Of a DNA stretch of 64,000 bases, positions 10,863-23,300 are shown one piece after another. Source of the stretch: Plantago ovata (lineage: Eukaryota > Streptophyta > Magnoliopsida > Lamiales > Plantaginaceae); assembly GCA_028274465.1 (NCBI GenBank), contig CM051456.1, positions 73,146,753 through 73,210,752 on the forward strand. The letters are read 5' to 3'. How positions within the stretch are numbered: the stretch's first letter is position 1; each line of letters begins with the position of its first letter. Under the pieces are notes generated by a model, which ran no database searches, was not told the origin of the DNA, and saw nothing but the letters and a program-made list of their open reading frames with translations. The translations under genes were made by a program, and so were the position numbers.

Positions 10863-12468
10863 TGTAGGTCCCTTTAAACAACAAGAAAAGACTAGAGGGG
10901 GGGGGTGAATAGTCTTTTCAAACTTTCGTTGTTTAAAACTTTCTCAGCAAGTGCTTATTACTTTTCAGTAATGAGTTTGATGATACTTAACTTTCTCAAC
11001 AAGCGTAAGTTACTTTACAGTAGCTTGGTTTGCTGATACTTAAAATCAGAGAGCGGAAGTCTTTGATACAATAAGTGCCTTTTTCAGTAAGTAAAGGTTT
11101 CAGCAAGTGATGTGAGTGACTGTGTACAGACAGATATGAATTGCTGAAAGCTAACTACAGAAAGTAAATCACACAAACACTTTTATAGTGGTATCTGAGA
11201 GTGGCATAATCTCTCAACTAATCCACTTCGTCCTTTCTAGGACTGAATCCACTAAGATATGATTGAAGTTCCTTACAGTCTCCTATCTAGAGCGATTCAA
11301 CAGAAACCAAAGCACACTTGCTTTGTCTCCAACCTAATCTAGAGAACGTAACCTTGTTCTCCACCAAACTTGGTACTTTTAATCAGCAAAACTATGCTCG
11401 ATTAAGCTCTCCCTGAATATCACGCCTGAAAGGGTGTATTTTCAGTTAGAGAATTTAGGGTTGAGATAACTTAATTATAACTTATTTAGTTACAACAAGT
11501 AATCTAAGAAACACAACTTTGAATACTTTGCAGTAAACAAGTTTGATTGTTTCTGGTGTCAAGACTTGTTCTTGTTCGAAAGAAAGAACACTTAACTAAT
11601 TTCTTAGCTGAGTTTGTTCCACTTCTTCACAAGTAGCTTTTTCAAGCTTTTAAGTCTTGGAACGGATCAATGGCAGATGTAGAGTGTTTGAAGGTATGTG
11701 AGTTTTAAGCACAAGTGAGAGTTTGATCACATTGTTGACACATTTCAACTCTTCGCTGGATGACCTCTATTTATAGTGTAAGTAAGGAGCCGTTTGAATT
11801 TCAAATCCTAAGGCTTTTGTTCCTTAACATGTCACTATCTTGCTTTTGTACTTTCAGCAGCGTCTTTGTTTGTCTTCTAGTCTTCATGTCCTTAGCGTGT
11901 AAGCTTTGCATTTAATGCATATTGAATAGAATTCAAACAGTAACATTGGAGCGCAAATTCAAGTACTTTCAGCAAGGGGTCACATATGTTCCATCAGCAA
12001 GTGGTTAGTCTCAGTTTCAGCAAGCACAACCTACTCTGTCTTTCAGATTTTCACTTATGCAATGCTGTTGCTGAAATTTCCACTTTCTGAGCAACACATG
12101 CCTTTGTAGATGCCAGTCTTCAGAAATCTTCTAGTCTTCAGATCTTCGAATTCTTCAAGTCATCAGATCTTCAAAAGTCTTCAAGATTCTGAGCGGTTTC
12201 TAAATGCTTCAATAGGTTATTCTCTTTTCAGAAAATAAGATACATCATAAGCTTTAGCATCAATAAGTTATTTTCTTTTCGGAAAATAAAATACATCATA
12301 CGCAAAAGAAATAACTTATCTAGCACCTATACTAAGTCATCAGCAAACGTTCCCCTTTTACAATGTCCTTAAAATTCTAAATTCCTATGGACCTTAAGAG
12401 TACTAATTACTGGACTTTCCTTAATTTAGCATGGTTAATTGCTCATCAAAATTACAAGTTTCCTAACA
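10863..12468 (-). repeat. Sirevirus-like LTR 1 (resident 3' LTR)
   Basis: 1606 bp. On the minus strand it runs TGTTAGGAAAC to GGGACCTACA (last bases TACA where the other copies have AACA). A G/C run (about nine bases near 10900) sits just inside the end, as in the other LTRs. A TATA-like box, TATAAATAG, is on the minus strand at 11767-11775. The 7-mer TTGCTGA or its complement is very frequent. Confidence 0.9.
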
Positions 12469-12733
12469 AATTTCCCCCTTTTTGATGTTACCAATCCATG
12501 GCTAAATTAATTGTTACCCTTTTAGAGGTTTCTGATGTTGAATAAATCAGTTGATTAATGCAAGCATACTTGAATAATTAAACAGTAAGCATAAGTAAAT
12601 TGCATAATCAAAAACCAATAAGAGTCAAAAGTTTCATTGCTGATAGTTATCTTTCAGAAGTTTACAAGAAAAAGCATAGATAACTTAAACAGAATCAGCA
12701 AGCAAAAACTTTAACAAAAACTATTGCAGGGAC
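12469..12733 (-). other. PPT and 3' untranslated region of the resident element
   Basis: The minus-strand run AAAAAGGGGGAAATT (12469-12483) immediately precedes the 3' LTR and is the polypurine tract that primes plus-strand DNA synthesis. The rest is AT-rich 3' UTR after the accessory-gene stop codon. No gene. Confidence 0.8.
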
Positions 12734-15700
12734 TTAAGCTCTTTCAGAGGATTTTCTCAAAATCTCTCTTACACTCTTCTCAGCAAGTGCAGTGAATTCA
12801 ACACAGTCCTTTTCGTAGTTTTCCAGAAGCCTACGGACTTGTAGTTGAAGAATTCTTTTATTTTTGCAGGCAGTGTGATGATGCTTTTCAGCATTCATTT
12901 CCATGTAGCGAATTACCCACAAATGCATGCCCCAATTGCTGGCATGGAGAAGCTGTGTATCTGAAATGCTTTTCGGATGAATCTTTCTTAGCCAGAGAAG
13001 ATCTTCTTCTTGATCCTTAGCAGTGAGATAGAAGTACTCATAAGGAATCAATCCAAGTCTCTTCTTTGCTTTCTTTGTTACTGGGTCAGAATAGTAAGCG
13101 ATGCCAGGTGGTTTGATCAAATCTGGTTCTTGTTTATATGTCTTACCATTGGCAATTCTTCTTACTTGGACCTCAAGATTCAACCATTTCCCAGCAATAT
13201 TTCTTGGGAGGGATTCTTCCCTTTGCTTTCTTTGGACCTTGAGTTCAATCCATTTGAACATTTGATTCAAAATGGCTGTAGGAAAGAACTCATTCACCAG
13301 CAAGTCTTCCAGCTTTAAGATCCAGCAACCATGAATGTTTCTGATTACATTCTGAGTGGTTTCTTCATTACTGGTCTTTGTATATTCAATGCCGGAGCCA
13401 ATAGCAAAGATGGCCAGCCTTTTTTCTTCCTGTCTTTGGCTTCTTCTTCTTGTCTTAGCATTGTCTTGATCTCTTGCTGAAGAGTCAGACGAAAAATGCT
13501 TTGAGTGGCCAGACGGAGTCAAGGCTGTTAAGGGTCTAGCTCTTATGGCTTGAGCTATTGTTTAATTGTCATCATCTTCATCATCTTCTTCATTCAGATT
13601 GTGATGACTTTCAGTGTGGCAACAATCTTGAGTTTCAGCAGCGGTTTTTCTCTTTTTGGTACTTGCTGAATTCAACTCAGATTCTGCTTGCCTTTTAGAA
13701 CGTTGCTCTTTTTCAGCAAGCGGTTCTATGGGTAGTGGCACATCAACAGAAGGAGGGGTTTGGTTTCTTTTTCTTTTCTTTTCCCCCTTAGACATGGATT
13801 GCAACATCGGGGTGATGTACAGAGTAAAACTCATTGCAATTTTCAGCAAGAGTGCTTAAACTGTTATACATCATGATGATTTGTTGTTGGTCAGAAGTCA
13901 TTTTTGACAACTGTTGTTGAATGCTCATCATGTTCTCTTCATGTCTTTTCTCTGTTGCGGCCTTCTCATCCATAAAAGTCTGTGCCTTTACGAGAGCTGT
14001 CTTTGCTAGCTTTAGAGCTTGACTTACATCTTCTTCATAGCTTTTGTGATAAAGACTGATGTCTTTCTGAGCTATGGTCAAAGTAGTAGTGCGTCTCAGC
14101 ACCGTAGCCAAAATCTTTCCAAAGTCAAGTGGGCTCTCAGCAAGCAATGCATCATCTTCAGCTTTGCAGGCATTATGGACTTCCTTTATAGCTAGAATTC
14201 TTGGAGTAAACTCCTCAACTCTTGGGAACGACACTAAATGAAGTGTTAAGGAATGAACCTTAATTTCGGAAGCAAACTGATCATCACGCATCAGCAATTC
14301 TGCTCTTAGACCATCGTCTAAATCATTGATGTAATGAGGAGGAGGAATCTGAACAACTTTTGGGTCTCGCTTGGATTGTTCATCTTCATTTTCTGACAAG
14401 TCGTCATCATCCTCAGATTCATCAAGTTGAGCAAATTTTGAGCCTTTATCAGTAGCTTCACTTCCTTTTTGTTGAGTGGTTGCTGATGGCAACGCTTGAG
14501 ACTCAACAACTGGAGTTTCACCAGTAGTTAGTTTTAATTGAGTAGTTGCTGAAGGCAACGTTTGAGACTCAATAACTGGAGTTTCGCCAGTAGTTAGTTG
14601 TTTCAATTGAGTTTGGGGCTCAATTACTGGAGTTTCGCCAGTAGAAAATGGAAGGGAGGGGACTTCCTTTGATCTCACTCCTGAAGATTGACCAATTTCT
14701 AGATCCTGCGTATGCCTTGCATGGATCAAGAGACTGTTTTGGAGAGCGCGTTGGTAATCTTCATCTTGTTCATCATCATCATCAAGGTTTTCTTCAGTAA
14801 CCTTGGCATCAGAAACTGGACTTTTGCCATTTTTCAAGGCAGCCCTTTTTCTGGCGCATTCTTCTTCAGTATCAGCACCTTGCACAGGTGCTTGATTTTC
14901 AGCAGCAGTAGGAGAAGGTTGAGATTCTTGCTGAGATTGTTGTTGTTCAGCTTGCTGATTTTCAGGTTGAGCATTTTCAGCAGTTGTTAACTTCAATCCT
15001 CCAGCATCAGGACTTGGACCTTGATTGTCATCATCATCGTCTTTCTTGGAATCTTTCCCTTCATCATCACTGGGATCATTGGGAATGTTCTCATCTTCTT
15101 CTTCTTCATCATCGTCTGTCAGAATGACTAGCTCAACGTGCTTATACAAAGCAACACTTGTCACTTCCTCTTCCTCATTGATTTTGTGGGGATCAGCCAC
15201 CACAGGTACAAATAAACATTTGAGCATCACAACTTGTTCAGCTGGAGAGGCACTCTTGAATTTTGCCTTCATATTCTCTCTGATTTGAGCATTCAGATTG
15301 GAGCTCATTTGCTGAGAATATGACATTTCTTCAGGAAGGATGGAGTGGACAAATGTTTCGAGCTTCAGCAGAGAAGATCTCTTTTTCTCGTTTGAGAGAT
15401 GAAGGTGAAGATCAGAGAAATCCATTCGCTTGTACCTTTTCCAGTTGCTGACGGACTTAGCAACTCTTGATAAAGTTGTCCTTTTGAAGTTCAAGTACAG
15501 TTCTTCAGAACTCACTTGATGATCTTCAGTGATGAGTACCACTTCAGTGGTCTCCTTTTGAGCCTGAAAAAGAACGTTATTTAGATAAGGAATGGTTTGG
15601 AGAATTGTTTTAGAGTTTATATCTGAAACATGATTTACCGGCTGAGAGTCAGCAAGCTCATGTAATACAATTTCCATTCCATGAGGAGCTTGAGTAGCAT

Positions 15701-17998
15701 CCTCCATTTGTTCATCCTGAAATAAATTAAAGTTAAACACAAGTACTAAGCTGTCAAACTTAGTTTTTATACCAAAATTATTAACTACCTGCTGAGGAGG
15801 GAGTGTTGGTTCTGGTGCAGAGGCTTCAGCAACCATCTGACTTGCATTTTGAGAAGTCTGTAGAGATAGTATAATATTAGCAAAAGAATAATTTTCAGAA
15901 ATTGAAGTTTTACTGATGGTTGAATTAACTACCTGCTGAGGAAGGACATGTTGTGGCTCAGTCCTTTCAGCATTAACAGTTTCTTCAGCTTCTTGGACTG
16001 TTTCTTCAGCAGACTTCTGGTTTTGCTCTATCTGAGAAAGCTGTGCGGTTTCAGCAGTCTCCCTTGTCTCTGAAATGACAAGTTGAGCAGAAGCATCTTG
16101 ACCTTTGAGCTCACTGCTTGTCATGAAGAGATCAATTGATTTGTTGGATGATTCTTCAATTTACAACTCCATTTGTTTGCTTAAATCTTCCAGTACAAGC
16201 TGGACTTTGTCAATTGATGTCTTTGGTGAGCTTGGGCCAGTATTCTCAGCATCACGAGATGCGTCGTTGAATAATGCTTCTTGAGTTTCAGCAACTTCAG
16301 GAACTGGAACCATTGCTATTTCAGCAACTGGTCCTTCAGCAAGCGTTGTTTTAGCAACTTGATGAGTTGCTTGTTCAGCAACCATCTTTTCATCAGCATC
16401 AGCAAGTGCCGCTTTTTGGAAATCAGCAGCAATGTCGCTTACTGGTTCCATAGTTGGATCATTTAAATTATCTACAATGTAGATATCTGGGACATGGGCA
16501 GGAATTTCATTTCCACTGCCTTGTGGTCTATTCTCAGTAGAATTATCAACATTAAGTTGATTGTTGAAGGCTTCCGTAAACACTTCAACATTGCTGACAT
16601 AGGTTTCAGTAATCACTTCAGCAACATCTACTGGCAAATGCGTTTCAGCATTTGTCTGGGAATTGACTGAGAGGTCTTGGACAGCAGGGACTGACTTGCG
16701 AGCCAGTGTTTTCTTTCTTTTGTTGCTGGTCCGTTTCCTCTTAGGTACGGGATTTGCTGATGACGCTGCAGTCTGAGTGTCATCATCAGCTTTCCTCTTT
16801 TCTTGTTAGATTTCTCTAGTTTCCCAGAGTCATCTATAGTTGCATTTTCAGCAACGGCTCTTGTACACGTACCATGTTGATTTTCTACAGCAGTTTCTTT
16901 TGTGTTACCACCATCTACAGCAGTTTCATCTCTAAGTTGCTGAGTGGTAACATCTGCAGCTGTTGTATACCTTTCTTGTTGGCTTGTGCTGACAACAGTT
17001 GCAGTTGTTGTCTTCTTAGTTTTCTTTCCCGCAGTCTTAGGTACATTCTGCTTGTAGAATGATCTTCCCACATTGCATACAGACTTTTTGATTGGCAATG
17101 GGTTTCTTAGCTGAATCCTGAAATGTTCAAGGATATAGCATATCTTGATTCCATACATAACTGGAAAGGAAGGTGAGACCTTGTTGTCTTCTACCTTTAC
17201 CTTAAACTTAGTAACACAATCAACAAGCATGTTGAAAATGTACTTAGCCCAGTTAAGTTCCGTTTTATTTTCATGGATATGCATCAGCAATGGCCATCTT
17301 CTCAGGCCTACTTGGTCAATTCCTCCAACTTGGGAGTCAAGAACTTTTATCAGTAGCAGAGCTACTAGACCAAGTGAATGGCAGAGATGCTTTCTCTTAA
17401 CGTGCTTTGTCCAAGTCACGGGAGCTATCTCGCCTTTCTTCATTTTCTCATTTCTGACGTCACTGTAGAAAGCTTCAATTTATTCGTCAGTGGCAGTGAA
17501 GTCATCTTCAGTTCCAGTGGTTGGAATCTGAAATATCTCCGCTAAATCAGTCCATTTCAGGACGATTTGCGTGTTCTGAACATAAGTAAGGATCACTTTT
17601 TCAGTGACTCCATTACTGTCTGTAAGGGACTGGATTTCTTCATTGTTGTAGAATTCCATTGTATCAATCATGCTCACTTGCTTAGTGCGAGCAGAGATAA
17701 AGTTCATGAGGCCTTGTTGCTTGATAAATTCAAGTGCCTCTTCATTTTCGTCATCGAGTTCTTGTTCATAAAAGTACCTAATGTACTTTTCTTTTGCAAA
17801 CCCTCCCCATTGCATAAACATCCCACACTTTGCATTGTCAAGATATGACGGAGGCATAGGTTTTTCTGAGATTCGGTCGTTTTTCAACACAACTTTCGTT
17901 GTGTTTGTGGCCGGAGTAGTCACCGGAGCAATGCATGTTTTAGCACTGTCAACCTTTGACGACTTTGAGGACTTAGATGACTGTCTCTTGGGAGCCAT
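12734..17998 (-). pseudogene. Large accessory gene downstream of pol, resident copy
   Basis: Starts MAPKRQSSKSSKSSK at 17998 and ends RKSSERA at 12734, about 1.6 thousand codons if the breaks are ignored. Parts in order: Lys/Ser-rich start; a conserved globular part (FMQWGGFAKEKYIRYFYEQE, WPLLMHIHENKTELNWAKYI); Lys/Thr- and Gln-rich low complexity with basic NLS-like clusters; Val/Ala/Glu-rich stretch; acidic DDDEEEEDE; TTGETPVIE repeats; coiled-coil-like region; basic QDNAKTRRRSQRQ; C-terminal globular part with KWLNLEVQVRR and GLIPYEYFYLTAKDQEED. No clear signal peptide or membrane helix. The pattern of the first domain resembles the 'putative plant transposon protein' family, low confidence. 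Breaks: stops at 17480, 16161 and 13562; frameshifts near 16800 and 13825. Confidence 0.75.
15564..15932 (-). other. Three predicted short introns in the accessory gene
   Basis: Minus-strand intervals 15858-15932 (75 nt), 15717-15788 (72 nt) and 15564-15638 (75 nt) begin GTAGTTAAT, GTAGTTAAT and GTAAATCAT and end CTCTACAG, TTATTTCAG and TTTTTCAG. Exon edges are CAGCAG/ACTTC, CAGCAG/GATGAA and CAGCCG/GCTCAA. Each is T-rich and encodes hydrophobic residues unlike the acidic, Gln-rich flanks. All are multiples of three, so reading continues if they are retained. Confidence 0.6.
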
Positions 17999-18132
17999 TT
18001 CTTTTATAGAGCAAGAAAATGTGTACGAAAAGAGATAGTTTGCTTTTTGACCGGAGGTACAGTAGATTCAGGCTAGAATTTGCAGAGAAAGGAAATGTGA
18101 GTTAAAGAATTTTGTCATTTCTCTAACTGCTT

Positions 18133-18141
18133 CTTTATATA
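18133..18141 (-). promoter_or_regulatory. TATA-like box of the accessory gene, resident copy
   Basis: TATATAAAG on the minus strand, 135 bp upstream of the accessory ATG at 17998. The same word and spacing occur in the inner copy (25694-25702, ATG 25559). It suggests an internal promoter separate from the LTR. Not proven to be used. Confidence 0.5.
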
Positions 18142-18419
18142 GTGTCTTTGGTGTGTGAGAAACTCAATCGATTTGAGCTCTCAGCAAGGGTAAAACAAAG
18201 AAACACTGGAGTTAGTGGAGCCTTTGCATTGAATGCGTAGTGGCCCACTAACTAAAACCGTCAGAGCACTCTCTCTCTGTTTTGTTAGCCGTTAGATAAG
18301 TAACTCCTTTTAATCAATGGCCACGATTGAATTTCATGTCATGATTATTGCGAGTTTATCTGTGCCAGTTTAACATCACAAATTGATTTTACCGAGTTTT
18401 AAGGGAATAGATTGCTTGC
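18142..18419 (-). other. Spacer upstream of the accessory gene, resident copy
   Basis: Noncoding DNA between pol and the accessory gene, with a CT-repeat near 18270. It ends at CTTGC (18415-18419), the left TSD of the inner copy; the partner is 37560-37564. Confidence 0.75.
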
Positions 18420-20071
18420 TGTTGGTCCCTTTAAACAACAAGAAAAGACTAGAGGGGGGGGGGGGTGAATAGTCTTTTCAAACTTTCGTCGTTTAAAACT
18501 TTCTCAGCAAGTACTTATTACTTTTCAGTAATGAGTTTGCTGATACTTAACTTTCTCAGTAAGCGTAAGTTACTTTACAGTAGCTTGGTTTGCTGATACT
18601 TAAAATCAGAGAGCGGAAGTCTTTGATACAATAAGTGCTCTTTCAGTAAGTAAAGGTTTCAGCAAGTGAAGTGAGTGACTGTGTACAGACAGATATGATT
18701 TGCTGAAAGCTAAATACAGTAAGTAAATCACACAAACACTTTTATAGTGGTATCTGAGAGTGGCATAATCTCTCAACTAATCCACTTCGTCCTTTTTAGG
18801 ACTGAATCCACTAAGATATGATTGAGGTTCCTTACAATCTCCTATCTAAAGCGATTCAACAAAAACCAAAGCACACTTGCTTTGTCTCCAACCTAAACTA
18901 GAGAACTCAACCTTGTTCTCCACCAAACTTGGTACTTTTAATCAGCAAAACTATGCTCGATTAAGTTCCCCCTGAATATCACGCCTGAAAGGGTGTATTT
19001 TCAGTTAGAGAGTTTTGGGGTGAGATGACTTAATTATAACTTATTCAGTTACAACAAGTAATCTAAGAAACACAACTTGGAATACTTTGCAGTAAACAAG
19101 TTTGATTGTTTGTGGTGTCAAGACTTGTTCTTGTTTGAAAGAAAGAACACTTAACTAATTTCTTAGCCGAGTTTGTTCTACTTCTTCACAAGTAGCTTTT
19201 TCAAGCTTTAAGTCTTGGAACGGATCAATGGCAGTAAGAGTGTTTGAAGGTTTGTGAGTTTTAAGCACAAGTGAGAGTTTGATCACGTTGTAGACACACT
19301 TCAACTCTTTGCCGGATGACCTCTATTTATAGTGTAAGTAAGGAGCCGTTTGAATTTCAAATCCTAAGGCTTTTGTTCCTTAACATGTCACTATCTTGCT
19401 TTTGTACTTTCAGCAGCGTCTTTGTTTGTCTTCTAGTCTTCATGTCCTTCGTGTGTAAGCTTTGCATTAAATGCACATTTGAATAGAATTCAACCAGTAA
19501 CATTGGAGCGCAAATTCACGTACATTCAGCAAGAGGTCACATATGTTCCATCAGCAAGTGGTTAGTCTCAGTTTCAGCAAGCACAACCTACTCTGTCTTT
19601 CAGATTTTCGCTTATGCAATGCTGTCGCTGAATTTTCCACTTTCTGAACAACACGTGCCTTTGTAGATACCAGTCTTCAGCAATCTTCTAGTCTTCAGAT
19701 CTTCAATTTCTTCAAGTCTTCAGATCTTCAAAAAGTCTTCAAGATTCTGAGCGGTTTCTATTTGCTTCAATAATTTGTTTGTAATAAACAAAGTATATCT
19801 TCAGCAAATGCTTCAATAGGTTATTTTCTTTTCAGAAAATAAGGTACATCATAAGCTTCAGCATCAATAAGTTATTTTCTTTTAAGAAAATAAAATACAT
19901 CATACGCAAAAGAAATAACTTATCTAGCACCTAACTAAGTCATCAGAAAACGTTCCTCTTTTACAATGTCCTTAAAATTCTAAATTCCTATGGACCTTAA
20001 GAGTACTAGTTACTGGACTTTCCTTAATTTACCATGGTTAATTGCTCATCAAAATTACAAGTTTCCTAACA
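18420..20071 (-). repeat. Sirevirus-like LTR 2 (inner 3' LTR)
   Basis: 1652 bp, minus-strand ends TGTTAGG and CCAACA. Contains the segment near 19763-19810 (ATTTGTTTGTAATAAACAAA), shared with LTR 3 but absent from LTRs 1 and 4. TATA-like box TATAAATAG at 19323-19331, minus strand. A G-run of 12 or so lies near 18453. Confidence 0.92.
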
Positions 20072-20337
20072 AATTTTGCCCCTTTTTGATGTTAGCAATC
20101 CATGGCTAAATTAATTGTTACCCTTTTAGAGGTTTTTGATGTTGAATAAATCAGTTGATTAATGCAAGCATACTTGAATAATTAAACAGTAAGCATAAGT
20201 AAATTGCATAATCAAAAACCAATAAGAGTCAAAAGTTTCATTGCTGATAGTTATCTTTCAGAAGTTTACAAGAAATAGCATAGATAACATAAACAGAATC
20301 AGCAAACAAAAACTTTAACAAAAACTATTGGAGGGAC
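20072..20337 (-). other. PPT and 3' untranslated region of the inner element
   Basis: The minus-strand purine run CAAAAAGGGGCAAAATT ends directly at the LTR and is the polypurine tract; one C interrupts it compared with the resident copy. The rest is AT-rich 3' UTR. Confidence 0.78.
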
Positions 20338-23300
20338 TTAAGATCTTTCAGAGGATTTTCTCAGAATCTCTCTTACACTCTTCTCAGCAAGTGCAATAAA
20401 TTCAACACAGTCATTTTCGTAGTTTTCCAGAAGCCTGCGGACTTGTAGTTGAAGAATTCTTGCGTTTTTGCAGGCAGTATGATGATGCTTTTCAGCATTC
20501 ATTTCCATGTATGCATGCCCCAATTGTTGGCATGGAGAAGCTGTGTATCTGAAATGCTTTTCGGATAAATCTTTCTTAGCTAGAGAAGATCTTCTTCTTG
20601 ATCCTTAGCAGTGAGATAGAAGTACTCATAAGGAATCAATCCAAGTTTCTTCTTAGGTTTCTTTGTTACCGGGTCAGAGTAGTAAGCAATGCTAGGTGGT
20701 TTGATCAGATTTGGTTCTTGTTTGTATGTCTTACCAATGGCAACTCTTCTTACATAGACCTCAAGATTCAACCATTTCCCAGCAATATTTCTTGGGAGGG
20801 ATTCTTCCCTTTGCTTTCTTTGGACCTTGAGCTCAATCCATTTGAACATTTGATTCAATATGGCTGTAGGAAAGAACTCATTTACCAGCAAGTCTTCCAG
20901 CTTTAAAATCCAGCAACCATGAATGTTTCTGATTACATTCTGAGTGGTTTCCTCATTGCTGGTCTTTGTGTATTCAATGCCGGAGCCAATAGCAATGCTG
21001 GCCAGCCTTTTCTCTTCCTGTCTTTGCCTTCTTCTTCTTGTTTTAGCATTGTCTTGATCTCTTGCTGAAGAGTCAGACGAGAAATGCTTTGAATGGCCAG
21101 ACGGAGTCACGGCTGTTAAGGGTCTAGCTCTTATGGCTTGAGCTATTGTTTGATTGTCATCATCTTCATCATCTTCATTCAGATTGTGATGACTTTCAGT
21201 ATGACAAAAATCTTGAGTTTCAGCAGCGGTTTTTCTCTTTTTGTTACTTGATGAATGCAACTCAGATTCTGCTTGTCTTTTAGAACTTTGCTCTTTTTCA
21301 GCAAGAGATTCTATTGGTAGTGGCACATCAACAGCTGGAGTAGGAGGGGTTTGGTTTCTTTTTCTAGTATTCTTCTTTTCCCCCTTAGACATGGATTGCA
21401 ACATCGGGATGATGTGCAGAGAATAAAACTCATTGCAATTTTCAGCAAGAGTGTTTAAACTGTTATACTTCATGATGATTTGTTGTTGGTCATATGTCAT
21501 TGTTGACAACTCTCTTTGAATATTCATCATGTTCTCTTCATGTCTTTTCTCTGTTGCGGCCTTCTCATCCATGTAAGTCTGAGCCTTTACGAGGGCATTC
21601 TTTGCAAGCCTGAGCGCTTGACTTACATCTTCTTCATAGCTCTTGTGATAAAGACTGATGTCTTTCTGAGCTATTGTCAAAGTTGTAGTGCGTCTCAGCA
21701 CTGTAGCCAATATCTTTCCAATGTCAAGTGGGCTCTCAGCAAGCAATGCCTCATCATCAGCTTTGCAGGCATCATGGACTTGTTTTAGTGCTAGAATTCT
21801 GGGAGTAAACTCCTCAACTCTTGGGAACGGCACTAAATGAGGTGTTAAGGAATGAACCTTAAGTTCGGAAGCAAACTGATCATCTTGTAAAAGCAGTTCG
21901 GCTCTTAATGAATCTCCTTTATCAGTGATGTAATCAGGAGGAGGAATCTGAACAACTTTTGGGTCTCGCTTTGATTGTTCATCGTCATGATCTGACAAGT
22001 CGTCATCATCCTCAGATTCATCAAGTTGAGCAACTTTTGAACTTTTATCAGTAGCTTCATTTCCTCTTTGTTGAGTGGTTGCTGATGGCAACGCTTCAGA
22101 CTCAACAACTGGAGTTTCACCAGTAGTTAGTTGTTTCAATTGAGTTTGTGGCTCAATTACTGGAGTTTCGCCAGTAGTTAGTTTTAATTGAGTTTGTGGC
22201 TCAATTACTGGAGTTTCGCCAGTAGTAAGTGGAAGGGATGGAACTTCCTTTGGTCTTGGTCTTGAAGATTCACCAATTTCTAGATCCTGCGTATGCCTTG
22301 CATGGATCAAGAGACTGTTTTGTAGAGCGCGTTGGTAATCTTCATCTTGTTCATCCTCATCATCAAGGTTTTCTTCAGTAACCTTGGCATCAGAAACTGG
22401 ACTTTTGCCATTTTTCAAGGCAACCCTTATTCTGGCGTATTCTTCTTCAGTATCAGCACCTTGCACAGGTGCTTGATTTTCAGCATCAGCAGGAGGAGGT
22501 TGAGATTCTTGCTGAGATTGTTGTTGTTCAGCTTGCTGATTGTCAGCAAGAGTATTGTCAGCAACTGTTAACTTTAATCCACCAGCATCAGGACTTGGAC
22601 CTTGACTGTCATCTTCGTCGTCTTTCTTGTCCTTAGAATCTTTCCCTTCATCATCACTGGGATCAGTGGGAATGTTCTCATCTTCTTCTTCTTCTTCATC
22701 ATCTGTTAGAATGACTAGCTCCACGTGCTTATACAAAGCAACACTTGTCACTTCCTCTTCCTCAGTTAATTTGTGGGGATCAGCCACCACAGGTACAAAA
22801 AGACCTTTGAGCATCACAGCTTGTTCAGCTGGAGAGGCACTCTTAAATTTGGCCTTCATATTCTCTCTGATTTGAGCAATCAGATTGGAGCTCATTTGCT
22901 GAGAATATGTCATTTCTTCAGGAAGGATGGAGTGGACAAATGTTTCGAGCTTTAACAGAGAAGATCTCTTTTTCTCGTTTGAGAGATGAAGGTGAAGATC
23001 TGAGAAATCCATTCTCCTGTACCTTTGCCAGTTGCTGACGGACTTAGCAACTCTTGACAAAGTTGTCCTTTTGAAGTTCAAGTATAGTTCTTCAGAACTT
23101 ACTTGCTGATCTTCAGTGATGAGCACCACTTCAGTGGTCTCCTTTAGATCAGGATTGGTTTGGAGAATTGTTTTAGAGTTTATATTTGAACATGATTTAC
23201 CTGCTGAGAGTCAGCAAGCTCATGTAGTACAATTTCAATTCCATGAGGAGCTTGAGTAGTATCCTCCATTTGTTGATCCTGAAATAAATTATAGTTAGAC

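Noticed and set aside
14712..15288. Plus-strand ORFs rich in Ser and Phe opposite the accessory gene
   Set aside because: Mirror images of the acidic coding strand (GAT/GAA read backwards give Ser/Phe); the minus strand has the domains and splice words.
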